From Rhodovulum kholense (GTDB lineage: Bacteria > Pseudomonadota > Alphaproteobacteria > Rhodobacterales > Rhodobacteraceae), in the NCBI RefSeq assembly GCF_003053725.1, contig NZ_QAYC01000009.1:1-64000 (forward strand): DNA of 64,000 nucleotides. The letters are read 5' to 3'. The translations under genes were made by a program, and so were the position numbers. Shown piece by piece: positions 34,643-44,836 of the stretch (position 1 is the stretch's first letter; each line of letters opens with the position of its first letter). The notes under the pieces are model-generated. The model made no database searches and was not told the DNA's origin. It saw only the letters and a list, made by a program, of their open reading frames with translations.

Positions 34643-34664
34643 GGCGAAACCGTTAGGGTTCGCC
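34643..34664 (+). other. stem-loop in the dnaN leader
   Basis: GGCGAAACC / GGGTTCGCC (one mismatch) with a GTTA loop, 26 bp before the dnaN start. There is no T-run. It may be a weak terminator after dnaA or a leader structure. A possible dnaN promoter is TTGAGC-N16-TAGGGT (34633-34660), which overlaps it. Confidence 0.35.
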
Positions 34665-34690
34665 TCCCGGGCGCAAGAGGAGCGAGGGGC

Positions 34691-35809
34691 ATGAAATTCA
34701 GCATCGAACGCGGCACACTTCTCAAGGCGGTGGGCCAGGCGCAATCGGTGGTCGAGCGGCGCAACACCATTCCGATCCTCGCCAACGTCCTGATCGAAGC
34801 CGAGGGGGCAAGCGTCAGCTTCCGCGCCACCGATCTCGATATCGAGGTCGTGGACAAGGCCCCGGCGACGGTCGAACGCGCGGGCGCGACCACCGTGCCT
34901 GCCGTCACGCTGCACGAAATCGTCCGCAAGCTGCCCGACGGCGCGCTGGTCGAGCTGTCGGATGACGGCACCTCGGGGCGACTGACGGTCAATGCCGGCA
35001 AGTCGCATTTCAATCTGGCGACGCTGCCGCGCGAAGATTTCCCGGTGATGGCCTCGTCGGAATACAGTTCGAACTTTACCGCCAAGGCCCCCGTGCTGCG
35101 GCGGCTGTTCGACAAGTCGAAATTCGCGATCTCGACCGAAGAGACGCGCTATTATCTGAACGGCGTCTACATGCATGTGGCGACCGGCGAGGACGGACAG
35201 GCGCTGCGCTGCGTCGCGACCGACGGCCACAGGCTGGCACGGATCGACGCGGCCCTGCCCGACGGGGCCGAGACCATGCCCGGCGTGATCGTGCCGCGCA
35301 AGACCGTGGGCGAGTTGCGCAAGCTGCTGGACGATGACGACATCGACATCGCGGTCTCGGTCAGCGAAACCAAGGTGCGCTTTGCAACGCCCGAGATCAC
35401 CCTGACCTCGAAGGTCATCGACGGCACCTTCCCGGATTACTCGCGGGTGATCCCGATGAACAATGCCCGGCGGCTCGAGGTCGACGCGGCCGAATTCGCC
35501 CAGGCGGTCGACCGGGTGGCAACGGTCAGTTCCGAACGCTCGCGCGCGGTCAAGCTGGCGCTGGAAGAAGACCGGCTGACGCTGTCGGTCACCTCGCCCG
35601 ACAGCGGCGCGGCCGAGGAAGAACTGGCCGTGGCCTATGGCGACGAACGGCTCGAGATCGGGTTCAACGCGAAATACCTGCTGGAAATTGCCGGTCAGGT
35701 CGATCGCGAGAATGCCGTCTTCCTGTTCAACTCGTCCGGCGATCCGACCCTGATGCGCGAGGGTGACGATGCCTCGGCGGTCTATGTCGTGATGCCGATG
35801 CGGGTCTGA
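34691..35809 (+). CDS. dnaN: DNA polymerase III beta subunit (sliding clamp)
   Basis: 372 residues. The beta clamp tethers DNA polymerase III to DNA. Three repeated domains are visible: MKFSIERGTLLKAVGQAQSVVERRNTIPILANVLIEA opens domain I, FAISTEETRYYLNGVYMHV lies in domain II, and AVKLALEEDRLTLSVTSPDSGAAEEEL with FNAKYLLEIAGQVDRENAVFLF is in domain III. It ends with AVYVVMPMRV, the usual clamp C-terminus. AGAGGAGCGAGGGGC precedes the ATG. A hairpin separates it from recF. Confidence 0.98.
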   Translation: MKFSIERGTLLKAVGQAQSVVERRNTIPILANVLIEAEGASVSFRATDLDIEVVDKAPATVERAGATTVPAVTLHEIVRKLPDGALVELSDDGTSGRLTVNAGKSHFNLATLPREDFPVMASSEYSSNFTAKAPVLRRLFDKSKFAISTEETRYYLNGVYMHVATGEDGQALRCVATDGHRLARIDAALPDGAETMPGVIVPRKTVGELRKLLDDDDIDIAVSVSETKVRFATPEITLTSKVIDGTFPDYSRVIPMNNARRLEVDAAEFAQAVDRVATVSSERSRAVKLALEEDRLTLSVTSPDSGAAEEELAVAYGDERLEIGFNAKYLLEIAGQVDRENAVFLFNSSGDPTLMREGDDASAVYVVMPMRV

Positions 35810-35829
35810 GACCCGGTGAGCGATGCGGG

Positions 35830-35847
35830 GCCCGGCGGACGCCGGGC
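35830..35847 (+). terminator. hairpin after dnaN
   Basis: GCCCGGC / GCCGGGC with a GGAC loop, 20 bp past the dnaN stop and 42 bp before recF. A TATTTTCG tail follows about 16 bases later. Likely partial termination. Confidence 0.5.
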
Positions 35848-35889
35848 GGCCTGCGGCGCTGGTATTTTCGCCAAGAAGAAGGGCCAGCC

Positions 35890-37002
35890 GTGCCCGGGCT
35901 CTCGCTGACAGAGCTGACCCTTTCGCAGTTCCGCTCGCATGAGCGGGCGCGGCTTGCGCTTGACCGGCGGCCGGTCGCCGTCTTTGGCGCGAACGGGGCG
36001 GGCAAGACCAACCTTCTGGAAGCGGTATCGCTGATGTCGCCCGGCCGGGGCCTGCGCCGGGCCGGGGCCGAGGATCTGGCACGGGCACCGGGACAGCTGG
36101 GCTGGAAGGTCGGGGCGGTGCTGGCCGGGCCTGTTTCGATCCACGAGATCGAGACCTGGGCCGAACCGGGCGGCACGCGACAGGTGCGGCTCGACGGCAA
36201 GGCGGCGGCGCAGGTGGCCTTGGCACGCATCGCGCGGGTCTTGTGGCTGGTGCCGTCGATGGATCGGCTCTGGATCGAGGGGGCCGAGGGGCGGCGGCGG
36301 TTTCTGGACAGGATCGCGCTGAGTTTCGAACCCGGCCATGCCGAAGCGGCGCTGGCCTATGAAAAGGCGATGCGCGAACGCAACCGCCTGCTGAAGGACG
36401 AGGTGCGCGACCCGCATTGGTTCGGTGCGCTCGAAGCGCAGATGGCCGAGGCCGGGGCGGTGCTGGGTGCAAACCGGCGGGCGGCGCTGGCCCGGCTCGA
36501 CGCCGCGCAGGCCGAGGCCGAAACCGCCTTTCCCGCCGCCGCGCTGGCACTGGCGGGTCCCGAAGGCGCCGACCCAGAAGACCCCGAAGCCCTGGCCGGG
36601 GCGCTGGCCGCGGGTCGGGGCCGCGACATGGCGGCGGGGCGGACGCTGGCCGGGCCGCACCGCGCCGATCTCGAGGCGATCTTCACCGCCAAGGGGGTCG
36701 CGGCGCGGCACTGTTCGACAGGCGAGCAGAAGGCGTTGCTGATCGCCCTGATCCTTGCCAATGCGCGGGCGCTGGCGCAGGATTTCGGGGCGCCGCCGCT
36801 CTTGTTGTTGGACGAGGTGGCGGCGCATCTGGATGCCAGTCGGCGGGCCGCACTTTTCGACGAAATCTGCGCCCTGGGGGCTCAGGCCTGGATGACCGGC
36901 ACCGGGGCCGACCTGTTTTCCGAACTGGGAGACCGGGCGCAGTATCTTGAGGTGGCCGAAACCGGCGGCACCAGCCGGATCGACAGGAGGGACAGCCCGT
37001 GA
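35890..37002 (+). CDS. recF: recombination protein RecF
   Basis: 370 residues from a GTG at 35890. RecF is an SMC-like ATPase that helps load RecA at gaps. The Walker A VFGANGAGKTNLLEAVSLMSPGRGLR, the signature GPHRADLEAIF region, AARHCSTGEQKALLIALILA (ABC signature STGEQK) and Walker B PPLLLLDEVAAHLDASRR are intact. The central region is Ala-rich and of high GC. It overlaps the downstream VOC gene by 4 bp (GTGA). Confidence 0.96.
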   Translation: MPGLSLTELTLSQFRSHERARLALDRRPVAVFGANGAGKTNLLEAVSLMSPGRGLRRAGAEDLARAPGQLGWKVGAVLAGPVSIHEIETWAEPGGTRQVRLDGKAAAQVALARIARVLWLVPSMDRLWIEGAEGRRRFLDRIALSFEPGHAEAALAYEKAMRERNRLLKDEVRDPHWFGALEAQMAEAGAVLGANRRAALARLDAAQAEAETAFPAAALALAGPEGADPEDPEALAGALAAGRGRDMAAGRTLAGPHRADLEAIFTAKGVAARHCSTGEQKALLIALILANARALAQDFGAPPLLLLDEVAAHLDASRRAALFDEICALGAQAWMTGTGADLFSELGDRAQYLEVAETGGTSRIDRRDSP

Positions 37003-37439
37003 CCCCGCAGCGCATCACCCTGATCACGCTGGGCGTGGACGATCTTGACCGCGCCCGCGCGTTCTACGAGGCGCTCGGGTGGCGGCCCGCCGAGGCCGAA
37101 GCGGGGATCGTGGTCTTTCAGCTCGACGGGATGGCACTGGGGCTCTTCGGGCGGGCGGCGCTGGCTGCCGATCAGGGGCGCCCCGAGGCGGAGCTGGGCA
37201 CCGGGGCGATGACGCTGGCGCAGAACTTTCCCGACCGCGCCGGGGTCAATGCTGCCTGGGAGGCCGCGCTTTCGGCCGGGGCCCGGCCGATGAAACCGCC
37301 CCAGGAAGTCTTCTGGGGCGGCTATTCGGGCTATTTTGCCGACCCCGACGGGCATGTCTGGGAGCTGGCGCACAACCCGTTCTGGCCGCTCGATGCCAAG
37401 GGGCGGCTGACCGTGCCCCGCTCCCCGCCCGCATCATGA
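36999..37439 (+). CDS. VOC (glyoxalase/bleomycin-resistance fold) protein
   Basis: 146 residues from a GTG at 36999 with GGAGG 8 bp upstream. It has the paired beta-alpha-beta-beta-beta layout of the vicinal oxygen chelate fold: ITLITLGVDDLDRARAFYEAL with GIVVFQLDGMALGLF in the first half, and WEAALSAGARPMKPPQEVFWGGYSGYFADPDGHVWELAHNP in the second. The DPDGHVWELAHN ending is typical of lactoylglutathione lyase-like proteins without a proven substrate. Coupled to recF and to the next gene by 4 bp overlaps; the function is not known. Confidence 0.85.
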   Translation: MTPQRITLITLGVDDLDRARAFYEALGWRPAEAEAGIVVFQLDGMALGLFGRAALAADQGRPEAELGTGAMTLAQNFPDRAGVNAAWEAALSAGARPMKPPQEVFWGGYSGYFADPDGHVWELAHNPFWPLDAKGRLTVPRSPPAS

Positions 37440-38056
37440 CCGCCAGCGCCGCCGACCTGGCGCTTTACGCGGGCGCGGTGCTGATCCTCTTTTTGACGCC
37501 GGGGCCGGTCTGGCTGGCGCTGACCGCGCGGGCGCTGTCGGGCGGGTTCGCCGCCGCCTGGCCGCTGGCGGCGGGCGTGATGGTGGGCGACGCACTTTGG
37601 CCGCCGCTTGCCATCTTCGGGCTGGGCTGGGCGGTGTCGGTCTTCGGAGGGCTGCTCGCGATCCTGCGGCTTCTGGCCTCGGCACTGTTCCTGACCATGG
37701 GGCTCATGCTGATCCTTCAGGCCGGGCGCGGCATCGCCGCTGACAGCCGCCTGACCCGGCCCGGCCGGATCGCGGGCTTTCTGGCGGGGATGGCCGCGAT
37801 CCTCGGCAATCCGAAGGCGATCCTGTTCTACATGGGCGTGCTGCCGGGTTTCTTCGATATCGACCGCCTGCGGGGCCCCGACATTGCCGCCATCGTGGCG
37901 ATCTCGGTGCTGGTACCGTTTCTCGGAAACCTGACGCTTGCGCTTTTCATCGACCGCGCGCGGCGGCTACTGGAAGAGCCCCGGACGCTGCGGCGGGTCA
38001 ACCAGATCGCGGGCGGCATGCTGATCGCGGTGGGGCTGGTCATTCCCTTCGCCTGA
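37436..38056 (+). CDS. LysE/RhtB family amino acid exporter
   Basis: 206 residues from the ATG at 37436, which overlaps the VOC stop (ATGA). A longer frame from 37079 runs through the VOC gene and is rejected. It shows about six hydrophobic segments and the family signature LFLTPGPVWLALTARALSGGFAAAWPLAAGVMVGD, later GFLAGMAAILGNPKAILFYMGVLPGFFD. Such proteins export amino acids or related small solutes. Substrate unknown. It ends 9 bp before the gyrB promoter region. Confidence 0.9.
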   Translation: MTASAADLALYAGAVLILFLTPGPVWLALTARALSGGFAAAWPLAAGVMVGDALWPPLAIFGLGWAVSVFGGLLAILRLLASALFLTMGLMLILQAGRGIAADSRLTRPGRIAGFLAGMAAILGNPKAILFYMGVLPGFFDIDRLRGPDIAAIVAISVLVPFLGNLTLALFIDRARRLLEEPRTLRRVNQIAGGMLIAVGLVIPFA

Positions 38057-40552
<2,496 letters not shown>

Positions 40553-40559
40553 GGCCGTT

Positions 40560-41998
40560 GCGACCGGACCCGGGGTCCCAGCCAGGCCAGTTGGTGAAGG
40601 CGTCGGGATTGGCGACGTCGCCGCCACGCCCTGACAGGTCAACGTCCGCCCGCCCGACAGGGTGCGGGCGACGGGCCCCTCGTCGGGAACCATCAGCCGC
40701 ATCGTCCCGTCCGGCCCGCCCGAGAAGGTCCCGGTCGCGGTGACACGCTCGGTTTCGGCCTTCGGCCAGGTGGTGTGCATCTCGAACCGGACGGTGACCG
40801 CCTCACAGCCGGACGACGCGCGCGCGCCGATATTCCAGAACTCCACATCGGCTCTGATCGACCCGCAGGAGTCCTGAGCGAAAAAGCGCGCCGTGACCTT
40901 CTGGACCCGAAACGCCCCGCCCCGGGGGCGGCGCGGACGCGGGCACGCGCGGCCTTTTCGCCCCGCTGGCGGTCGCGCTCGGCCCGGGCGACCATCCCTG
41001 CGGCATCCTCGCGCGTCCGCGGCGACTGGTGCCGCCGCCTTTCGGCCGCATCCGCATCCCAAAGCACCAGCCGGTCATTGGCGGCATTGTCGGCCAGCAT
41101 CTGATTAAAGTGCCCGCGGTCGATCTCTCCGTCGCGCAGCCGCGCGTCGCGGGACGAAAGCTCGACCGGCAGCGTCGCAAGCGGCCGCGGCGTCCAGGCC
41201 GCTTACGCCCCGCTGGTTCGTCGCGAGTTCGCCGTGGAGCGCGTTCAAGCCCGGCCGGGCCATCACGGCGTCCTGCGCGGGGCTCTCGGTCAGCGCGGCC
41301 GGCCCGCGACCGGGTCCAGAGCATCGCTGCCGCCATCGCCAGCGCGCCGAACTGTCCTCGTCATAGCCGCCCCAGTCCCAGCCCCAGCCCGGCGCCTCGG
41401 CCCCGGGTGCCCCCCCGGCCGACGGCGGCCAGCGTCCGCGCCCCGTTCAGCCCGATGGCCAGCGGCACCGCCAGCCCCATGGCCTCCCACCCGGCGCGCC
41501 CGGCACCATCTCGACCGCCTCGACGGTCTCGGCCCCGGCCGACCAGCGGACCGGCAGCGCGGTATCGGCAAAGGGCTCGTAAAACGCCAAGACCGGCGCT
41601 GGACTGTCTGGCCCATGCACCGACGAGACCAAGCCCGAGATCGCCTCGGACAGGGTGTCGGCATCGCCTTCGGGGTCAAAGATCAGCGCGATCTGGGCCA
41701 GTTCGGCGCGGGCGGCGTCGCTGCCCCGGTTGGCCATCGCCTCGAAAAGCGCGCGCGCCGCAAGGGACCGGGAGGCCTCGGTCCGACCCAGCGCCTCGCG
41801 GGGGTCGAGCGCGGTGGCAGGCGGGGCCGGAGCGCTCGGTCTGTCCGGCTCGATGCCGTCGGCCAGTCGGGTTAAGCGGCGCCCCTCACGCTGCCCTGTC
41901 AACAGCACCGCTTCTTTTGCAATTGCCGCCCCCCTGGCGGCACCGGGCGAAACGTTGCGGCATTTCGGCTGGACCGGACCGAGCCGCCGCCGCATCAT
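40560..41998 (-). pseudogene. remnant of a membrane-associated protein gene, several frameshifts
   Basis: No single frame spans this stretch, but coherent protein-like pieces continue from frame to frame on the minus strand. In order: ALGRTEASRSLAARALFEAM and EGDADTLSEAISGLVSSVHG (41998 to about 41500); then a segment with EAMGLAVPLAIGLNGARTLA and GWGWDWGGYDEDS (about 41500-41370); then LTESPAQDAVMARPGLNALH (about 41300-41220); then LADNAANDRLVLWDADAAER (about 41100-41030); then KVTARFFAQDSCGSIRADVE, WNIGARASSGCEAVTVRFEM and GGPDGTMRLMVPDEGP (about 40900-40630); and finally NPDAFTNWPGWDPGSGR (about 40610-40565). At least five shifts are needed. The family was not recognised. Sequencing errors in G/C runs are an alternative explanation, but the neighbouring genes are intact. 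Confidence 0.6.
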
Positions 41999-42032
41999 GG
42001 GGGCAACGCCGTTCGGGCAGGAGGGGCCGGAC

Positions 42033-43259
42033 GTGTCCTATCTGCGATCCGACTGGCTGGCCGATCTGGATTTTCTCGAAGAGACGATCACACTTTGGTG
42101 GGCCGGCCGCGACCGTCATGCCGATTCTGACGGCGCCAACCCGGCGGCCGTCTTTTCGGTGCTGCGCACAGTCGACCCCGCAGGCGATCTCTGGGCCGGG
42201 GCGCGGGCGCTTCGCGACGGGCTCTGGGCGCTGGGCGATTGTCACCTGAGACTGGCCCCCAGCGTGATGGGGGCCGAGACCGGCTGGCTGTCGGGTCTGG
42301 TTTTCGCCCCCACCCCCGAGGGCCCGGTGCTTCTCTGGGCCGATCCTGCGATTTCGGCCTATCGGGCGGCCTCTGTCGGCGATCTCCTGACCGCCATCGA
42401 CGGCGTCCCGGCCGAAAAGGTTCTGGCGTCCCTCCGGCTGCGCCCCGGCTCGACGCCCCGGCAGAGGTACCTTTTTGCCCTGCAAAGCCTCTCGCACCGC
42501 GACTGCCTGCCGGGCGAGTCCCCCCTGCCCCGACGCCTGAGCCTGACCGATGCCCGCAGACGCGATCTGACGTTTGCGCCCGACTGGCGCGTGCAGGACC
42601 CCGCCGCCCCGCCGCCGCCTGCCGTACGCGCCCGGCGGATTGACGACCGGACCGGGCTGATCGCGATGCGCAGCTTCGCCTGCCGCGACCGGACGGGTCA
42701 GATCAGCGATGCCGAGATGGCGCGCCAGCTCGACGCCGCCTTTGCCGGGCTTGCGGGCTGCGACCGGCTGGTGATCGACCTGCGCGGCAATGGCGGCGGG
42801 CGCGACGAACAGGCCCGCATGCTGGCAGCAAGGCTGACCGGCGCGCCGCTGGTCTGGATGCGTCACGCCCATCCCGCCCCTTATGGCGGACAGCTCGGGC
42901 GGTTCGAGGATCTGATCCTCGCGCCCACAGCCACGCCCCAGCCCGCCCGGCTCCGGCTGCTGATCGACGCGGGCACCGCCTCGACCGCCGAGATCTGTGT
43001 GGCAGCCCTTGCCGCCCTGCCCGGCACGGTTCTTGTCGGCAGCCCAAGCGGCGGCGCCGTGGGCGATCCGGTCGAGTTCCGCCTGCCGCGGTCGCTTCTG
43101 GGGGTCTTCGTGCCCGTGGCCCGCTATGCGCGGCCCGGCACCGAGGCGCCGATCGAGGGCGCGGGGCTGGTCCCCGACATCGAGGCCGCGCCCGGGGCCT
43201 TCGATCTGCGCGAGGGCCGCGATCCGGTTCTGGACGCGGCGCTCGCCTCATTCGACTGA
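42033..43259 (+). CDS. S41 family (tail-specific type) peptidase
   Basis: 408 residues from a GTG at 42033 with AGGAGG 8 bp upstream; an ATG at 41997 is in frame but poorly spaced. There is no signal peptide from this start. After an N-terminal region with a PDZ-like VGDLLTAIDGVPAEKVLASL, the C-terminal S41 domain contains DRLVIDLRGNGGGRDEQARML and LLIDAGTASTAEICVAALAA, in which the Ser of TASTAE is the expected nucleophile, and then VGSPSGGAVGDPVEFRLP. It is convergent with the (Cys-Gly-Thr) repeat gene, 9 bp apart. It may process that protein, but the opposite strand means the link is not operonic. Confidence 0.85.
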   Translation: MSYLRSDWLADLDFLEETITLWWAGRDRHADSDGANPAAVFSVLRTVDPAGDLWAGARALRDGLWALGDCHLRLAPSVMGAETGWLSGLVFAPTPEGPVLLWADPAISAYRAASVGDLLTAIDGVPAEKVLASLRLRPGSTPRQRYLFALQSLSHRDCLPGESPLPRRLSLTDARRRDLTFAPDWRVQDPAAPPPPAVRARRIDDRTGLIAMRSFACRDRTGQISDAEMARQLDAAFAGLAGCDRLVIDLRGNGGGRDEQARMLAARLTGAPLVWMRHAHPAPYGGQLGRFEDLILAPTATPQPARLRLLIDAGTASTAEICVAALAALPGTVLVGSPSGGAVGDPVEFRLPRSLLGVFVPVARYARPGTEAPIEGAGLVPDIEAAPGAFDLREGRDPVLDAALASFD

Positions 43260-43268
43260 TCCGCGCCG

Positions 43269-43682
43269 CTATTTCTGCCGGCGATTGGCCAGCGTCAGGA
43301 TCATCGAGTTCATCTTCTCCATGTCGGAATGGAGCCGCAACAGATCGACCTGCGGCTTGGGCAGCAGCACCCCAAGCTCGCGGGCGATATTGATCGGAAT
43401 GTCGTCGGTCAGCGCCGCCGTCCCGCACGTGCCGCAGGTGCCACAGGTCCCGCAGGTCCCGCAGGTGCCGCAACTGGCGAGCACGTCCCATTCCTCGATC
43501 CGTTGCCCGGGTTTGAGGATCACTTCGATCTCGCTCAGATCCACCTGGGGCGGCTCGGCGCGGATGGTCTTGATCATCGCCTCCGCCAGCTCCTGCTGGA
43601 GCGCGTTGCGGAGCTTCTTCTTCTGCTCCTCGGGTAACTGCTCTGCAGTCACCTTCTTGAAGCCCTGGACTTCGTCAGCCAT
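43269..43682 (-). CDS. small protein with six Cys-Gly-Thr repeats, candidate modified peptide precursor
   Basis: 137 residues. Residues 1-70 are charged and helical (PEEQKKKLRNALQQELAEAM, then PPQVDLSEIEVILKPGQRIEEWDVLAS). Residues 71-88 are (Cys-Gly-Thr) repeated six times without error, and residues 89-137 are AALTDDIPINIARELGVLLP followed by a helical tail ending NRRQK. The six cysteines are the only ones in the protein. The gene overlaps the Fe-S aldo/keto reductase gene by 8 bp and is the last of a unit with a radical SAM/SPASM enzyme, so it is most likely their substrate. The cysteine block is in the middle rather than at the C-terminus, unlike most ribosomal peptide natural products. 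A metal-binding or cofactor-carrying peptide is the alternative. No family recognised. Confidence 0.8.
   Translation of the reverse strand: MADEVQGFKKVTAEQLPEEQKKKLRNALQQELAEAMIKTIRAEPPQVDLSEIEVILKPGQRIEEWDVLASCGTCGTCGTCGTCGTCGTAALTDDIPINIARELGVLLPKPQVDLLRLHSDMEKMNSMILTLANRRQK
43419..43472 (-). repeat. six 9 bp units coding for Cys-Gly-Thr
   Basis: 54 bp encoding (Cys-Gly-Thr)6. The units differ only at synonymous positions (TGC/TGT, GGC/GGG, ACC/ACG), which indicates selection to keep the peptide repeat and not very recent slippage. Confidence 0.95.
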
Positions 43683-44832
43683 GCGTATTTTCCTCCTCTG
43701 TCTGTCTGGAACCGGCTGGACGGGTGGCTTGGGTCAACCGCACATGCGCAAGCTGCAGCAGGCGGGCGATATCGAAATCCTCGGGGCAGACCTCGGCGCA
43801 TTTTCCGCAGCGCGCACAGGCCGAGGCATCGGGCTGCATCCGGGCATATTTGAACCGCGCGATCCCGGTCATGCCGAAGAAGCGGTCCTGATCGAGCAGG
43901 CGAAACACCTTGGGGATCTCGATCCCCTCGGGGCAGACGTCCAGACAGGCGGCACAGCGGGTGCATTCGCCGGGAGAGGCCGCCGCCACCCGGGCCTCGA
44001 GCGTCCGGCAGGCCTCGGGGTCCGGCCCGACGCCGATCCCGGCGGCGAGGTTCCGGCGCAGTTCGGTCCGGTTGGCCATGCCAAGCACGGCGGTCGCGAT
44101 GCCGGGCTGCATCAGTGCATAGCGGATCGCCCCCGACAGCGTGTCCTGCCCCGTGGCGGGATCGGCCAGAAACCCGAGCCGGGGGGCGCCATGCTTCATC
44201 TCGCCGCCCGCCAGCACCTTCATCACCACGACGCCCACGCCGTTGGCGCGCGCCGCCGGCAACAGCCGGTCGCGATAGTCGGAAATGGGCGAGCCGAACA
44301 CCGTCTCGCGGCCAAGCACGTTGAAGGGAAACATCACCACATCGAAGGCGCGCTCCTCGATGGCGCGCAGGATGACCTCGGTCGGGGCATGGAACGAGGC
44401 GCCGGTGGCGCGCACCAGACCCGCCGTCCGGGCCGCGACCGCCACATCGCAGAACCCGCCCAGATCGGTGCAAAGCTCATACTCGCGCATGGTCTCGACC
44501 ATGTGCGTCATCCAGAGGTCGATATGGTCCCGGCCCATGGTCCGAAGCGAGGTCTGCAGATCGCGCAGGCAATGCGGCCCGCCCCGCGCGCCGGTCTTGG
44601 TGGCGATGGTCAGCCCGTCGCGCACGCGGGGCGGCAGATGGGCGATCACCGCCTCGCCGTTCACGTAGCTGCGGGCGGTGTCGTAATAGGTGATGCCGCA
44701 GTCATAGGCCTCTTCCAGAAGCCCGGCCCAGTCGGCCGCGGCCCCATGGCGGAACGGGCTCGACCCGATCCCCATCGCCGAGACCTCGATCCCGGTCTTG
44801 CCCAGCGGGCGTCTGTCGAGAGCCAGCGCCAT
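43675..44832 (-). CDS. aldo/keto reductase with two C-terminal 4Fe-4S motifs
   Basis: 385 residues from the ATG at 44832, 4 bp after the radical SAM stop. The AKR barrel starts RRPLGKTGIEVSAMGIGSSP and contains the catalytic tyrosine region YYDTARSYVNGE, the lysine in TIATKTG and the His of WMTHMVETM. The C-terminus adds two ferredoxin-like cysteine sets, ECTRCAACLDVCPEGIEI and ACARCGKCAEVCPEDFDI, each Cx2Cx2Cx3CP, enough for two 4Fe-4S clusters. Such AKR-ferredoxin proteins are a known subgroup with mostly unknown substrates. Between a SPASM enzyme and the Cys-rich protein it could supply or remove electrons during peptide maturation, or reduce a product. The role is inferred. Confidence 0.92.
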   Translation of the reverse strand: MALALDRRPLGKTGIEVSAMGIGSSPFRHGAAADWAGLLEEAYDCGITYYDTARSYVNGEAVIAHLPPRVRDGLTIATKTGARGGPHCLRDLQTSLRTMGRDHIDLWMTHMVETMREYELCTDLGGFCDVAVAARTAGLVRATGASFHAPTEVILRAIEERAFDVVMFPFNVLGRETVFGSPISDYRDRLLPAARANGVGVVVMKVLAGGEMKHGAPRLGFLADPATGQDTLSGAIRYALMQPGIATAVLGMANRTELRRNLAAGIGVGPDPEACRTLEARVAAASPGECTRCAACLDVCPEGIEIPKVFRLLDQDRFFGMTGIARFKYARMQPDASACARCGKCAEVCPEDFDIARLLQLAHVRLTQATRPAGSRQTEEENTHG

Positions 44833-44836
44833 GGCC

